A DNA stretch of 64,000 nucleotides from Vitellaria paradoxa. Its lineage: Eukaryota > Streptophyta > Magnoliopsida > Ericales > Sapotaceae. The notes below the pieces were generated by a model. That model searched no databases. It saw only the letters and a list, made by a program, of their open reading frames with translations, and was not told the DNA's origin. The stretch lies in NCBI GenBank assembly GCA_019916065.1, contig CM034233.1, positions 14,921,009-14,985,008 of the forward strand, in the 5' to 3' direction. Of this stretch, positions 1 through 11,138 are shown piece by piece. Numbering within the stretch: the stretch's first letter is position 1; each line of letters opens with the position of its first letter. The translations under genes and the position numbers were made by a program.

Positions 1-146
1 AATGAAATAATTGAGGATGTACAATTGAAAAAAAAAAATAAATGGTTATAATGAAAACGCAAGATGACATTGCATAGTCTGATGTTGCGTTTTCTTCGAT
101 AATCAAAGAAAGTTATCCCTAGTTTGTATTTTTGTATTTTCGAGAA

Positions 147-508
147 TGGAGGGTCAAGATATATATATGAGAATCACTCAAATACGTGACATCTTATTAA
201 TTCTTAGTTTATAAAATTAGGGAAGAAGAAACCTTAACTTTCCCACTTCCCCATGTGATTTGACAGAAATGGCATGATCAGAAATCAGGCCATAAAAGAG
301 GAGTAGGTAGGTTCTAAAATGAGGGTTTTGGCTTTTTCTTTTCTTCGACTGGAACCCAACACTAACTTCAGCGTCGGAGGGCTGTTAACCGACTGCCACC
401 TGTTGGACCTCTAACACCGTTCTTTTGTGGCGTTGTTTACAGGTTCAATGGAGGAGATGAAGAAAGGGGGCGTACAGGGAAAAGGGTATGTGATTTTTTC
501 CCTCGCCA
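147..508 (+). repeat. 5' LTR
   Basis: 362-bp repeat. It shares with the 3' copy an ordered series of blocks: TTCTTAGTTTATAAAA, TTTGACAGAAATGG, TGATCAGAAAT, GTAGGTTCTAA, and GTTTACAGGTTCA near its end. Confidence 0.7.
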
Positions 509-3281
509 ATTGGCACTATCTGTGAGAATTGAGTTGATTCCCATTTGCAAGTTTCGCTGTTAAGAAGAGATAGTAGTGAGCTATCAAATCGAGAAAAGGT
601 AGTGGTGCAAAGTTATTATCTGAAGTAAACCGCATTGCTAAACAATCCAAATGATCGAGCATAATATAATATTTTCCTTGCAAAATTGGTCCTTTAAGGC
701 CAACCATGGTTTCAAATATCCAAGCATAAGTTAAAGGTATGTAATGCATTGATAGATGCACGTACTTACATTTTGGAATATGAGTGCATGCCTTAGATTA
801 CACAGTTAAGCAAAAGAGTGGTTAAATTTAGATTATATATACACATACATATATATATAATTTGTTTGTGATATTATTTTTAGCCAAATACATGAACTGT
901 GAACACATGAACCTTATTGGTCGAGCAAGGGTCACCACCTTCAAAGCATACTCGGGGCCATCACCATGGCCTACATAAGAATGTTTTGGCTAGTATACAT
1001 GGAACCTATCACTTGTATTTGTCCGATCATTGTTTTGAAACACCATAATGAACTTTCTTGTTACACACTTGAACTGTCATCCTTGAAGCAGAGTGTACTT
1101 AAATCTTTAGTGAGACTGCTCTTTTACTCAGTTCAACCATCCGATCTTTAATGAGACTGCACTTTCTTGTTGCTCTCTAGCTTGACCGTCGAGGTTATGT
1201 ATTCAAGCACAAAAGGTAAATGAAAAATAAGTAAATTGTTGATAGGTGGTGCACGAACCATGTTCTTGCAGCTTGTAAAAGACTGGTTATGTGTTTGAGT
1301 ACGAAGATTATTTCCTCACCTTCCTATGCATTAGGTTATTCCTCCATCTCGCACCAGGTGTGTGTCGAGCACGAGCACGAGTCCTTCAAGATAACAAAAC
1401 CAAATGACTTCAATTAGCAACTATAATCAATAAAATTAAACATAAAGGGTTATACTTTCTAAAAAGCTTGGATTGAAGACCACCCAGGTATGACATTTTG
1501 GAATATATTATACATCATTCTAAGCATTCTGAAACACTATATCATTTAATTTCTTGAGCATAATTCTTTTTATTGTAATATATATATATTTATATACACT
1601 TAAATATAAATTCATATTGTCTGAGCGAGCCAATCTTGAGCAAGATGGATACTCACCGAAGTCCAAATAAATGATCTTGTCAATATCAAGCAAACAACTA
1701 AACAAACATGCTGCTCAGATTTAATGTCAAGCAACAATTCTATTTAGACAGTCTATGGATGGTACATTTATATTATCGACCAATGCAAGCAGCTCTATTA
1801 ACAAGTAAGAAATACAACTATATTTGATGTCCAAGCAGTTCATACGAAGCCGAGTAATTCTTGCGCAGCCGAATAATTTTGTGTATTATGTTCAAATAAA
1901 TTATGGTTGAATAGTTCACCCATGCATGCAACCGATTAATGCCGAGCACTATTGGGTCGTGCGTTCAAACTCCATTGTTGAATATAACATAACCATTTAA
2001 GAGCAATGTTCAACATAGGGGCATCCCACAAGCCTAGCAAGTAATTCATGAATGGAATCTACAAATGTCAAACACCCAAACCATTGCACAACCAAGTATT
2101 TCTATATGACCAAACAGTATTCACGAGCTGAGCTAGCCTTCATTGGTTGGGCAAATCTTCATGGGTTCGAGCATTTTCCTATATGTAGCCGAACAACTCT
2201 CTGCATATGGTCGAATAACTTTCTACATGTCAATATATATTTTTCTTAGCCCAAGCAACTCTCTGTATAAGCTCGAGCATCTTTCCATATGTAGCCCAGA
2301 AATTCTTTGTAGGCTGAGCATTCCTTCATGTGGCTAAACATCTCTCTGTTAAATCGAGCATCTCTGTGTATCTCTAACTAGGCATATCGGGGAGAAAAGT
2401 TAAAAAAAAAACTATGAAGATGATATTTTTTCAAAATTCTAATCTTTCAAATCGCCATAAGTAGTTTGGTCGTATATATCTCAAAAAGATACATGAAACT
2501 GACATAAAGACCATCGAAAACGAAGACTTAAACGCAAAGTTATGACCATTTGAAGTTTTATCTACATAATACTCAAATATGACTATTTTGGTAAGCAGCA
2601 ACCTGTCTCCAAAAAACTTTCTATCAGCTATGTGGGAGCCTGCATTGCCTAGTCTTTGCTATGCAAAACCACAGTTTTGCCACTTGACCCACTCAAGTCA
2701 GCCATAGTAATACCTGGCTTTAGGCTACGGTTCGGCCACCTGACTTGCTCAGGTCGGCCATAGCTATACCTAGCTTCAGGCCACAGTTCTGCCGCCTAAC
2801 CAACTCAGGTCAGCCATACCTCGGTACTTTGGCTCAGATATTATGCTTTGGCACTCTAGTTCAGCTCATACATTTAGTGCATTTGCTTGTTTGACTCACC
2901 TCAATAAAAGTTCATGTATTCGGTGCATTCACATCTATGCCCTGGCACTTTATGCCTCTGATCAGTAAAGCAAAAAACTCAAGGCCCCAATATTACGAGG
3001 TTGTGGTATCTTGGCTGACGCGACCCAAAGGATTTCCAAACATATTAGCTCACTACTCATGGCTTTAAGGAATATATTCAATGTCTCAGCTCATTCAAGA
3101 TTGATATGAACTCAAATAACACATAGCTTCGAAGTACTATTCATACATTTGCCCATTTATTTGCTCGGCACTACTATTTTAGCCTGCTATTATATTGTTT
3201 TGGATAATTAGGGTTCAAAACTTGTTATTAAGCTTCAAATCTCATCTCAGTATTGAGCTAAGAGTAGAAGCTGGGGGCAGT

Positions 3282-3473
3282 TGGAGGGTGAAAATATATA
3301 TATATATGGGAACCACCCCAATATGTGGCATCCTATTAACTCTTAGTTTATAAAAAATGAGGAGGAAGAAACCTTCACTTTTCTACTTCCCCATGATTTG
3401 ACAGAAATGGTGTGATCAGAAATTGAGCTATAAAAGAGTAACAGGTAGGTTCTAAGAACAGGATCTTGGCCGA

Positions 3474-3508
<35 letters not shown>

Positions 3509-3758
3509 TTTCTCTCTATGTAGATATGTATCTCTCTCTAAATATATTTCTCTTGTTTTTTTTTCTTTTTTGTTTTTTGTTTTTTTCTCTTCTTAGATTA
3601 AAACCCAACAGTAACTTGAGCGTCAGAGAGCCTTTGACCAAGTGCCGCTGGTTAGATCTCTAACACCATTCTTCCGTGGTATTGTTTACAGGTTCAGTGG
3701 TGAAGATGAAGAAAAGGGGCCTATAGCGGAGAAAGTATATGATTTTTTTCCCTTGTTA
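3282..3758 (+). repeat. 3' LTR
   Basis: 477-bp copy of the 5' LTR, lengthened by an internal TA dinucleotide run (3475-3505) and a pyrimidine-rich stretch after it. Ends CCTTGTTA where the 5' copy ends CCTCGCCA. Confidence 0.65.
3475..3505. repeat. (TA)n microsatellite
   Basis: Uninterrupted TA dinucleotide run inside the 3' LTR, absent from the 5' LTR, so it expanded after insertion. Confidence 0.9.
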
Positions 3759-4372
3759 AAGAAGATTAAATTCGTAGAGAAAAATAAATATTAATATTTT
3801 TGTTTTCTTCACTAATCAAAGGATGTTAATGTTATCCTTTTGTATTTTCACAGATCATGTTTGTGGTAAAAGATAAATAAAAAGATTTTTCAAATTTATT
3901 TTACATACATTTGAACTAAATTGAATTAATCAGGAAAATTGATAATTATGTCTTCACACTATAACTACTTATCTAGATAATAATTTTAACATTTAACTAT
4001 AATTTTTTTTTATTATTATAGGTGTAAAGATGTTTTTAAAAATTTATAATTAAATTATATTTTATATTAAGAAAATTATTAAAAATATGTAATCCTTGGA
4101 TTATCTATAAATAAAATTAAAATTAATATAATGATTTTAAAATTATACACCGATAAAATTAAGAAAATTATTTTGAATAATCAATAAAATTATATACCGA
4201 TAAAACTATAAAAGCATATAAATGTAAAAAATTATTTATCTTTATTTTTTTATATACAAATAGATGTGAAATTTTGTTATCTTTATCTAGTGTGTTATTC
4301 TGTTTAATTTGTCTAATGTTTATATTTTGGAGAAAATCAAGTTTGTGAAGAAAGATAAGGATAAAACATTAA

Positions 4373-4489
4373 GGGTGTGTTTGGCGCACTGATTTTTGTC
4401 GAAAATCTCAAAAAGTAATTTACTTTTTATCTCAGAATTCACAGTTTATCATATTTTATTTCACTTTTTATCACTTCAAACACACTTTT
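4373..4489. mobile_element. MITE, GGGTGTGTTTGG family, copy 1
   Basis: Short AT-rich element starting GGGTGTGTTTGG and ending TTCAAACACACTTTT, so the ends are inverted repeats. The interior carries the family phrase 'TTTATCATATTTTATTTCACTTTTTATCA'-like text in fragments. It sits inside the right part of the split TIR element. Related copies are at 5875-6147, 6529-6675, 18575-18744, 21651-21791 and 28722-28858. Confidence 0.6.
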
Positions 4490-4879
4490 AATAAAAATAA
4501 AACAGAATCTCGTATATGAAGGAAACATAACATTGTTTTTTTATCCTATTTGGATAAGCAATGTCATGTTACGTTTTCATTATCAGCACATTCCCATTGC
4601 GTTTTTTGTCAAGGAAATGAGGGGGGCTGAAGTGGAGTAAAACGTTACTATTTTCTGTAATGAAAGAAACACCAAAGGTGCAAGACATTCCTTCAAAAAA
4701 GAAGAGGCTAACATTATAAATGATGTTAGTCCAGTAACATTGAGCTTTAAAATTATTGGATTAAAATCTAGTGGTCCAAATATATTCACGTATTTTTAAA
4801 TTTAAAATAATATAAATATATCTAAACCGTTAAATTTTAATTCACTCATTCCTGAATTGATATTATCGGGCACCGAATC

Positions 4880-6222
4880 CCTCTCCCTCCATCATTTATA
4901 TATATACAATTTATATATATAAAATACTTTAAACCTCGGATTTGGTCGGCTGTTGTAGGCACATGGGCTTGTTTGTATCAAGCACATTCTCGTCATGTGT
5001 AGTTTACACACTTTTATATAATTTGGTATGTAGTTTGCACATTCTTCGCATATTTCTAGATAGAGTTGAATTAATTTTGAGTAATTTTATTTTGTTTGAA
5101 ATTTCACTTTAAGATTTGAATTTTTTTAATAATTTAAATTATAGATTTTTAATAATTATAAAATGAAATTTTAATGACCATTTAATAAAGTGTGAAGGCA
5201 AAATAATTACTAAAACTCTATATTGCAATTAATTAAAAAATAATATCTTTAATTATTAAAAAAATTAAGCCCTAAAATAAGATTTTGAAAAACACTCACA
5301 GTGCAAAGTGAATTCAATTCATTAATTTTATAAAATTAAAGATATTTTTATTTTATAATATTAAATGCTTTACTGTAAAAATAATCCAGTAATTATGTGA
5401 AATGTGTGTTTTTTTTTTAAAGCAAATTGTGAACTTTCCTAGTAGAATTGTTGTCTTAGTAGATAATTTCTTTTCTTTTAACTTAAGCCAAAAAAATCTT
5501 TGGGATTTTTAGTTTATCAAAATTGTGTTTAGACAAAGGTTTGATTTGTTCTATCTTCTTTTATGTTTAAAAATGGTCCCGTTAATAGGTGCTCAAGGAC
5601 ATTCATTAAGGCTTGAAACGGAGTTCTTTATATATATATATACAAAATAAAATTATCCAAACTCGAAAGATGTGAAAATTTACACTTCCCTATTAATTTT
5701 TCCACTTCACGGTAACTTTAATAAACTTGAATCAAATAGAGTGAGAAAAATTAAACGAAGGGGTGAATTTATTATTAAACTCTATTTAAAAATTTCTTTC
5801 ATTATATATATATATATATATATTTAATATTTATATATGGAGGTGCATGAAAAACGCATGATAGGAATGTACTTAGGCTCCGTTTAATTTATTATAATTC
5901 TTTAAAAATTTTTTTAAAAATTATTTATTTTTTATCTTATTACACAAATTATAAATTACATTTTATCATATCTTGGTCCTGTTTGATTTATAAATAAATA
6001 ATAAAAAATTTTATAAATCTCTGTTAACTTTATATCACATTAATTTTTTTCTTTTACTGCACATATTACGAACTCTTAATTTATCTCAATTTATCTCACT
6101 TTTTTTTATTCTAAACACATCTTTTTATTACACCAAACACACCCTTAACGCGAACAAACCCATGTGCCGACAGCTGTCAACCAAATTGAAGGGTTAAAAT
6201 ACGTATAGACATAAATGATGGA
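4880..6222. mobile_element. Foldback element with inverted arms
   Basis: The left arm (about 4880-4975) contains CCCTCCATCATTTAT, then TTTGGTCGGCTGTTG, then GGCACATGGGCTTGTTTG. The right arm (about 6150-6222) carries the same three blocks in inverted order and opposite strand. The 1.2 kb between is AT-rich and contains MITE copies (5875-6147). Arms facing each other with no coding content suggest a foldback or MITE-type element, or an inverted duplication. No transposase is visible. Confidence 0.5.
5875..6147. mobile_element. MITE, GGGTGTGTTTGG family, copies 2a/2b
   Basis: Two abutting family members. One begins GGCTCCGTTTAATTTATTAT at about 5876. The second begins at about 5974 (GGTCCTGTTTGATTTATAAA) and ends CACCAAACACACCCTTA. 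Confidence 0.5.
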
Positions 6223-6470
6223 AGGGACGTGCAGCAGCTCTGGCGCTTCTTTCATTGCGTCAGCGTGCTGAGGCCACCCCCAACTTCTGGCCCACCCTTT
6301 CCGGCCTCATTTCGGGATCTTGGATTTGTAAGACAGTGTGTCAGTCCGGGTGGGGCCCACTGGGAGTCCGATTCTTCCAGCTTTCTTCCGAATGTATACG
6401 ACAGTGTTTCACATGGGAGTGGGGCCCACTAAGAGATTCGTCTCAAAGAACTGAGTGAAGCCATCCACCA
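6223..6470 (-). promoter_or_regulatory. Remnant of an SRPP-type 5' flank (no gene attached)
   Basis: Contains GGATTTGTAAGACAG and CATGGGAGTGGGGCCCACT followed by AAGAGATTCGT. The same blocks occur upstream of the SRPP copies (16440-16500 and 18450-18550), and a more diverged version lies at 26700-26800. No SRPP exon could be found to its left, so this appears to be the surviving 5' flank of a third, lost copy. The GTAAGACAGTGTGTCAGTCCGGGTGGGGCCCAC-type segment is partly duplicated within the block. Confidence 0.4.
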
Positions 6471-6528
6471 AGTTCGACAAATAAAGTATTAAATTTACTC
6501 ATCAATTATCATTAGCTCGAATCGTTTT

Positions 6529-6675
6529 AGGGTGTTCGCCCATTAATTTTTGTTATAAATTTTTAAAAATTTATAAAAATAATTTATCTTTATTTCACTG
6601 CATAAATTACGAACTCACAATGTATTTCATTTTATCATATTATATCTTATTTTTTATCATTTTAAACATACTTTT
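6529..6675. mobile_element. MITE, GGGTGTGTTTGG family, copy 3
   Basis: Starts TTAGGGTGTTCGCCC and ends TTTAAACATACTTTT. The interior contains TTTCACTGCATAAATTACGA, which matches the family interior. Confidence 0.5.
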
Positions 6676-8590
6676 AAATTAATTTGAAGGCTGACATTTA
6701 ACTCGATAGTTTCATAATTAATCTAGGTTAAACCAAAATACCCTGAGGGCATTTTTTTTAGGGGAGGAACGGAGAGTAAAAATTTTATCAAATAATTTGC
6801 ACCTTTCATTATACAAGTTTGAAAAAAGGATTAATAATTATATCAAATGTAAAGATCGTAAATTACTATCGATGAAGGAGTTGGATATTGGAGAGTAATA
6901 GAAAATTATATTTTTTTTTCTTACTACCATTTAAAACATTCTTTTACATCTCCGTAAAATTCTAAACAATGTTTTTCCATAAATAATTATTAAAATATTA
7001 TAAAATAATGATTTATTTAAAATTAAAATTAATTAATTATTAAATTATTTTATCAAAATAATATTTAATAAATAATAACTTATTATTAAAATTATTTATT
7101 TTATTTTATTAAATTAATACTACTTAAATAATAATTTATGATTAAAACTGTTTATTTTCTCAAATTAAAATTATTTTAATAAATAATAATTTCTTATTAA
7201 AATGATATATTTTATTGTAATATTTTATTAAGTAAAAATTATTTCTCATAAATAATATTTTATTAGACTAGGTCTTGCATTACTATGATTTTTAAAATTA
7301 ATAATTTATTTAAAGAAATTAAAATTAGCTGTTTTATTAAATTATTTTATCAAAGTAAAATAATTTTTAAAAATAATAATTTACTACTAAAATTAATAAC
7401 TATTGAAAGGTTAATCTATGATAAATTTTATTATAATTAATATTTTATTTAAAAAAATATATTTTTTAATAATATATATCTTATTAAAATTAATTATTAT
7501 TAAAAAAACAATTATTATGATGATTTACTTTATCGGTCATTCTCTAACTGTTTTTCCGCTTTTGAATAGATAAAAAAATGACCACAACGTGTGCGGTCGA
7601 GTGTAATTAAAAAATGATCACCTGCGTTTCAAGCAATTTTCGGATGTTTGCTCAAATAGTAATTTTCCACTTGCTTCTCCAGCATCGTGCAAATATCACG
7701 GACCAACGTGGTTGGCAAATGTTGGGCCAAGAAATTAAGCCAGACAAATAACATAGGCTCCTGTGTAGCTCTAAAAAAAAAAATAAATAAATAAAATAAA
7801 ATCTTATAAATTTCTAAAAATACGAATTACGAGATAATAAAATTTAAATTTTTTATTTATTGTACGAATTACGAAATATTTATTTTTACGATTTTATATT
7901 ATTTTATATAATTTTATATAACTCCAATCACATAATATTTTTACATGATTCGGTAATTATTTACCTTTATAAAAATCTGTCTTTTCTGCAGGCTTGTGGA
8001 GTGGATCAGAGTGGATAAATAAGCTACAAGTCAGACAGGTAATTCCATTTATTCCCCTAACCTTTTGTGTTTTGCTGAAACTTCTTTAATGTGGGGTTAT
8101 TATACAAATTTGGGACATGACTTAAAATAATGCGCAACTCATCCGATTGTGTTAGGACTCAAAACAATGGACAGATGCTCAAAAAGCCTTTCGAACACTC
8201 TTAACATACTTTATCTTCCTTTTCCTTATCCATGATTATATATAGGTTTGGACCAAGGAAAAAGAAAGCCGAAAGGAAAGAAATGAAGTTGCTATTTTAT
8301 ATTCATTTTTATGATTTAATTAATAAAACATTTTTTTTATAAATATCAATTAGTTTCTTATTTTTAACACAATAATAATAATATTTAAAAAAAAACATTT
8401 CAATGTCTTTCATTTCATTTTATTTTAGTTTTTTTTAATTTTCTTTGTTTTTTTCCCTCCAAAAATGCGAGTGTCAACTTTCAAATACCATTAATGTAAT
8501 TCAGGAATGAAATAGCAAATTCTAAAGTTCTACTCTCCATTTGGTTTGACCTAGAACAAACAAATGGGGGGAGAAGCCTACTAATGCCTA
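6676..8590. other. AT-rich intergenic DNA with a duplicated-block remnant
   Basis: No gene seen. 6900-7520 is very AT-rich (runs of TTATTAAAATTA type). 7545-7730 resembles 20850-21000: both have AATTAAAAAATGATC, AAATAGTAATTT, CTTCTCCAGC and AATATCACGGACCAA in the same order. It is therefore a partial third copy of the spacer that lies between the SRPP genes and ASY1. The rest is featureless. Confidence 0.5.
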
Positions 8591-8594
8591 AAAT

Positions 8595-8790
8595 TGAGGG
8601 TCCGTTTGGACCTCCAAAAAATTTTAAAAAATTTTATAAGTTTTCAAATTCTTCAAATCAAATTTCACCACGTTTTACTTTTACATCACATCAACACTAT
8701 TTTTTGATTTTTTTGATTTTTATTTTTTTTGCCACTTTAAACATCCCCCGAGTAAGCAGTAATCCCAATTATGGGCCATTAGTCCAATTT
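8595..8790. mobile_element. End of a GAGGGTCCGTTTGGA-type MITE
   Basis: Starts GAGGGTCCGTTTGGACCTCC. The start resembles the ends of the element at 32108-32466 (GAGTGCATTTGGAGCCCCC and, inverted, GAGGGCGTTTGGAGTCCC). No matching right end was found, so it is probably truncated by the element that follows at 8840. Confidence 0.4.
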
Positions 8791-9014
8791 GACAACAATC
8801 CTGTGTGGGCCCACAAGCCGAGAATTTTCAAGGGATTTTTGGAGGCCGGTCACTATTTATGCACTTATAAGGATTTAAGTCATACCCAAAAAACTTGTTT
8901 GTAAATAAGTCACACTTGCAACAAAAAAATAAAAAAGGACATCACGCGTTTTTCACCACATTTCAAAACTGTCAGTTTTATCCGAAAATAGTGTACACTT
9001 CACTCATAATTTCC

Positions 9015-9250
9015 GTGACTTTCCATCTTTACAAAGCAAGAAAAACCGATTTTTGGAAACAAAAACAAAACTGTTTGGGAAAAACTTAATTTCGCGACTT
9101 TCCATCTTCTTTACAAAGTAAGAAAAATTGATTTTTAAAAACAAAATCAAAACTGTTTGGAAAAACCTAATTCCGCGACTTTCCATCTTCTTTACAAAGC
9201 AAGCAAAATCGATTTTTGGAAACAAAATCAAAACTATTTGGGAAAAACCT
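9015..9250 (+). repeat. Three short tandem repeats in copy A
   Basis: Repeats of roughly 70 bp sharing GACTTTCCATCTTCTTTACA, AAGCAAG, AAATCGATTTTTGGAAACAAA and ACTGTTTGGGAAAAAC. At least two equivalent units occur inverted at about 18060-18235. Confidence 0.8.
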
Positions 9251-9284
9251 AAATCGATCATCATTCCTAAGTATATTTATTTTT

Positions 9285-10360
9285 TTTATTTTGAAACAGT
9301 ATCGGTACTGTTTTGAAGATATCTCAAAATACTAATCAACTCAATGGATTTCTCTTGCCCAAAACTTATCATCTGCTTATAATTCATGGTGCTATTTTAA
9401 AAATAGTACCGGTACTGTTTTGAAGACAGTACCGGTACTGTTTTGAAGACAGTACCGATAAAACAGTACCGGTACTCTTTTGAATCGGTACTGTTTTCAT
9501 ACTACCTAAAAAACATCAATCGATACATAATACAAACCAACGATACGAGACAACATCATCATATTTTTTGAAACAGTACCGGTACTGTTTTGAAGATAGC
9601 TCAAAACGCCAATTGACCCCATGGATTTCTCTTGCCCTTAAAACTCGTCATCTGCTTATAATTCATGGTGCTATTTTGAAAATAATACCGGTATTGTTTT
9701 GAAAACAGTACCGATAAAATAGTACCGGTACTGTTTTGGATCGGTACTGTTTTCATATTGCCTAAAAAACATCAATCGATACATAACAAAAACCAACGAT
9801 ACGAGCCAACATCATCATATTTTTTGAAACAGTACCGGTACTGTTTTGAAGATAGCTCAAAAAGCCAATCGGCCCCATGGATTTCTCTTGCCCTTAAAAC
9901 TCGTCATCCGCTTATAATTCATAGTGCTGTTTTGAAAACAGTACCGATAAAACAGTACCGGTACTGTGTTGAAAACAGTACCGATAAAACAGTACCGGTA
10001 CTGTTTTGGACCGGTACTGTTTTCATATTACGTAAAAAACATCAATCGATATATAACACAAACCAACCATACGAGCCAACATCATCATATTTTTTGAAAC
10101 AGTACCGGTACTGTTTTGAAGATAGCTCAAAACGTTAATCGGCCCAATAGATTTCTCTTGCTCTTAAAACTTGTCATCCGCTTATAATTCATGGTGCTAT
10201 TTTAAAAACAGTACCGATAAAACAGTACCGGTACTGTTTTGGACCGGTACTGTTTTCATACTGCCTAAAAAACATCAATCGATACATAACATAAACTAAC
10301 CATACGAGCCAACATAATCATATTTTTTGAAACAGTACCGGTACTGTTTTGAAAATAGCT
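9285..10360 (+). repeat. Four to five tandem repeats built on a perfect palindrome
   Basis: Each unit starts with AAACAGTACCGGTACTGTTT, which is its own reverse complement. It continues through GAAGATAGCTCAAAACGCCA, ATGGATTTCTCTTGCCC, CTTATAATTCATGGTGCT and one or two further ACAGTACCGATAAAACAG / TACCGGTACTGTTTT blocks. It ends with ACATCAATCGATACATAA and CGAGCCAACATCATCATAT. Unit starts lie near 9290, 9568, 9824, 10096 and 10330. Half-palindromes (GGTACTGTTTTCATA) recur inside each unit. Confidence 0.85.
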
Positions 10361-10743
10361 CAAAACGCCAATCGGCAAAATCAATCCATGAAGAAGATAG
10401 GCCAAATAAGTTCTATCTTCTTAATATCTTCACGACTAAAACTGTAAATAATGAAACTGAAAATAAGGAAAGAAAAAAAATGGAAGAAGCGTGATTCTTG
10501 GTAAACATATCTTCACGTGATTCCCGGAATTCCTGGAAATAAGTTGTGTAACTTTGTTATAGAAATAAAGGATATTATCGGTATATTAGAAACTATATTT
10601 AAAACAAACTCGTGGGACCCACTCAAAAGTGTGACTTAAATACAAAACTTTCCACATTGATGTGACTTAAAAGCAATACTTTTTTTTGGGTGTGACTAAT
10701 AGTTTTAAAAGATTACAAAGTATGACTTGGATACAATTTTCCG

Positions 10744-11138
10744 AATTTCCAACACCATAGTCATTTAGGCCCAATACATGCCAGTTGTGGAGCCTCTAGC
10801 CCAAACATGGTCCATCAGAAACTCAATCACAAGTTAATGGGCCCAAATTAAGATTAGGCCTGCCCAAGCCCACTGTCCCAGTTACTCTAGCAAGTGGCCG
10901 GGGCCTTCCATTTCCCTGCCACCATTTTTCATTTTTTTCTCAAAGGAAAACAACAGGCTGGAAAATTACGTATTGAGAGTTAAACACAATTGGAGTTATT
11001 GTTATAATTAATACATTCACAGATCAATAAACGTGCGAAGTCCTCCATTAACACAAACTTCAAATTGCACACAAGAAACTCCCATAAAGCATGCATACCA
11101 TAATATTCAAAGCAAATTCCATAGAAGATCAGGAAAGT
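10744..11138. other. 3' flank of SRPP copy A
   Basis: No gene. 10980-11138 resembles the 3' flank of SRPP copy B (23400-23590): ACATTCACA.ATCAATA, CACAAGAAACTC.CATAA and ATATTCAAAGCAAA occur in the same order. This is consistent with a 3' UTR read on the minus strand. Confidence 0.55.

Larger units (their letters stand above)
147..3758 (+). mobile_element. Non-coding LTR retrotransposon (LARD-like)
   Basis: Two direct repeats, 147-508 and 3282-3758, bracket about 2.8 kb. The 5' copy starts TGGAGGGT and ends CCTCGCCA (TG...CA). It is followed by ATTGGCACTATCTGTGAG, which resembles the primer-binding region of plant Ty3/Gypsy elements. A purine tract ending CTGGGGGCAG lies just before the 3' copy. 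The bordering pentamers GAGAA (142-146) and AAGAA (3759-3763) agree at 4 of 5 bases, as expected of a target-site duplication. The interior has no gag, protease, reverse transcriptase or integrase frame, only repetitive CGAGCA/GCTGAGCA-like text, so it would depend on another element for movement. LTR divergence suggests an old insertion. Confidence 0.7.
48..4583. mobile_element. TIR element split by a nested LTR retrotransposon
   Basis: The sequence at 48-73 (begins ATAATGAAAACG) recurs inverted at 4558-4583, matching 24 of 26 positions. This looks like the terminal inverted repeats of a DNA transposon of about 0.9 kb once the inserted LTR element (147-3758) is removed. No transposase reading frame is visible, so it would be non-autonomous. 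A short stretch just inside the left end (84-145, TTTTCTTC..TAATCAAAG..TTTTGTATTTTC) is also found at about 3800-3858, just past the LTR element, which suggests internal repeats or a longer duplication. No clear target-site duplication was found, so the outer boundaries are tentative. Confidence 0.45.
8840..10743 (+). mobile_element. Palindrome-array element, copy A
   Basis: A 1.9 kb unit. In order: a left end with GGCCGGTCACTATTTATGCA and GGATTTAAGTCATAC; about 3 tandem repeats of roughly 70 bp (9015-9250); 4 to 5 tandem repeats of about 235-280 bp built round a palindrome (9285-10360); a unique segment; and a right end with GTATGACTTGGATACAATTTT. The GTCATAC motif therefore occurs inverted near both ends. 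Copy B (16838-18415) has the same order on the opposite strand. No coding capacity is evident. It may be a non-autonomous DNA transposon or Helitron-like carrier of satellite repeats, but the family is not recognised. Confidence 0.65.

Noticed and set aside
8584..8904. 106-codon open frame on the plus strand
   Set aside because: It spans the MITE end and the left end of the palindrome element; composition is repeat-driven and no family is recognisable.
9004..9264. Minus-strand frame with repeating VLILFPKI.F.CFVKKMES text
   Set aside because: It is the translation of the short tandem repeats in element A, not a gene.
9758..10138. 126-codon plus-strand frame
   Set aside because: Translation of the long palindromic repeats; stops appear in other units, so no conserved frame.
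9285..10360. Possible CRISPR-like array
   Set aside because: Units are 235-280 bp with diverged copies in a plant nuclear context; there are no short repeats with unique spacers and no cas genes.
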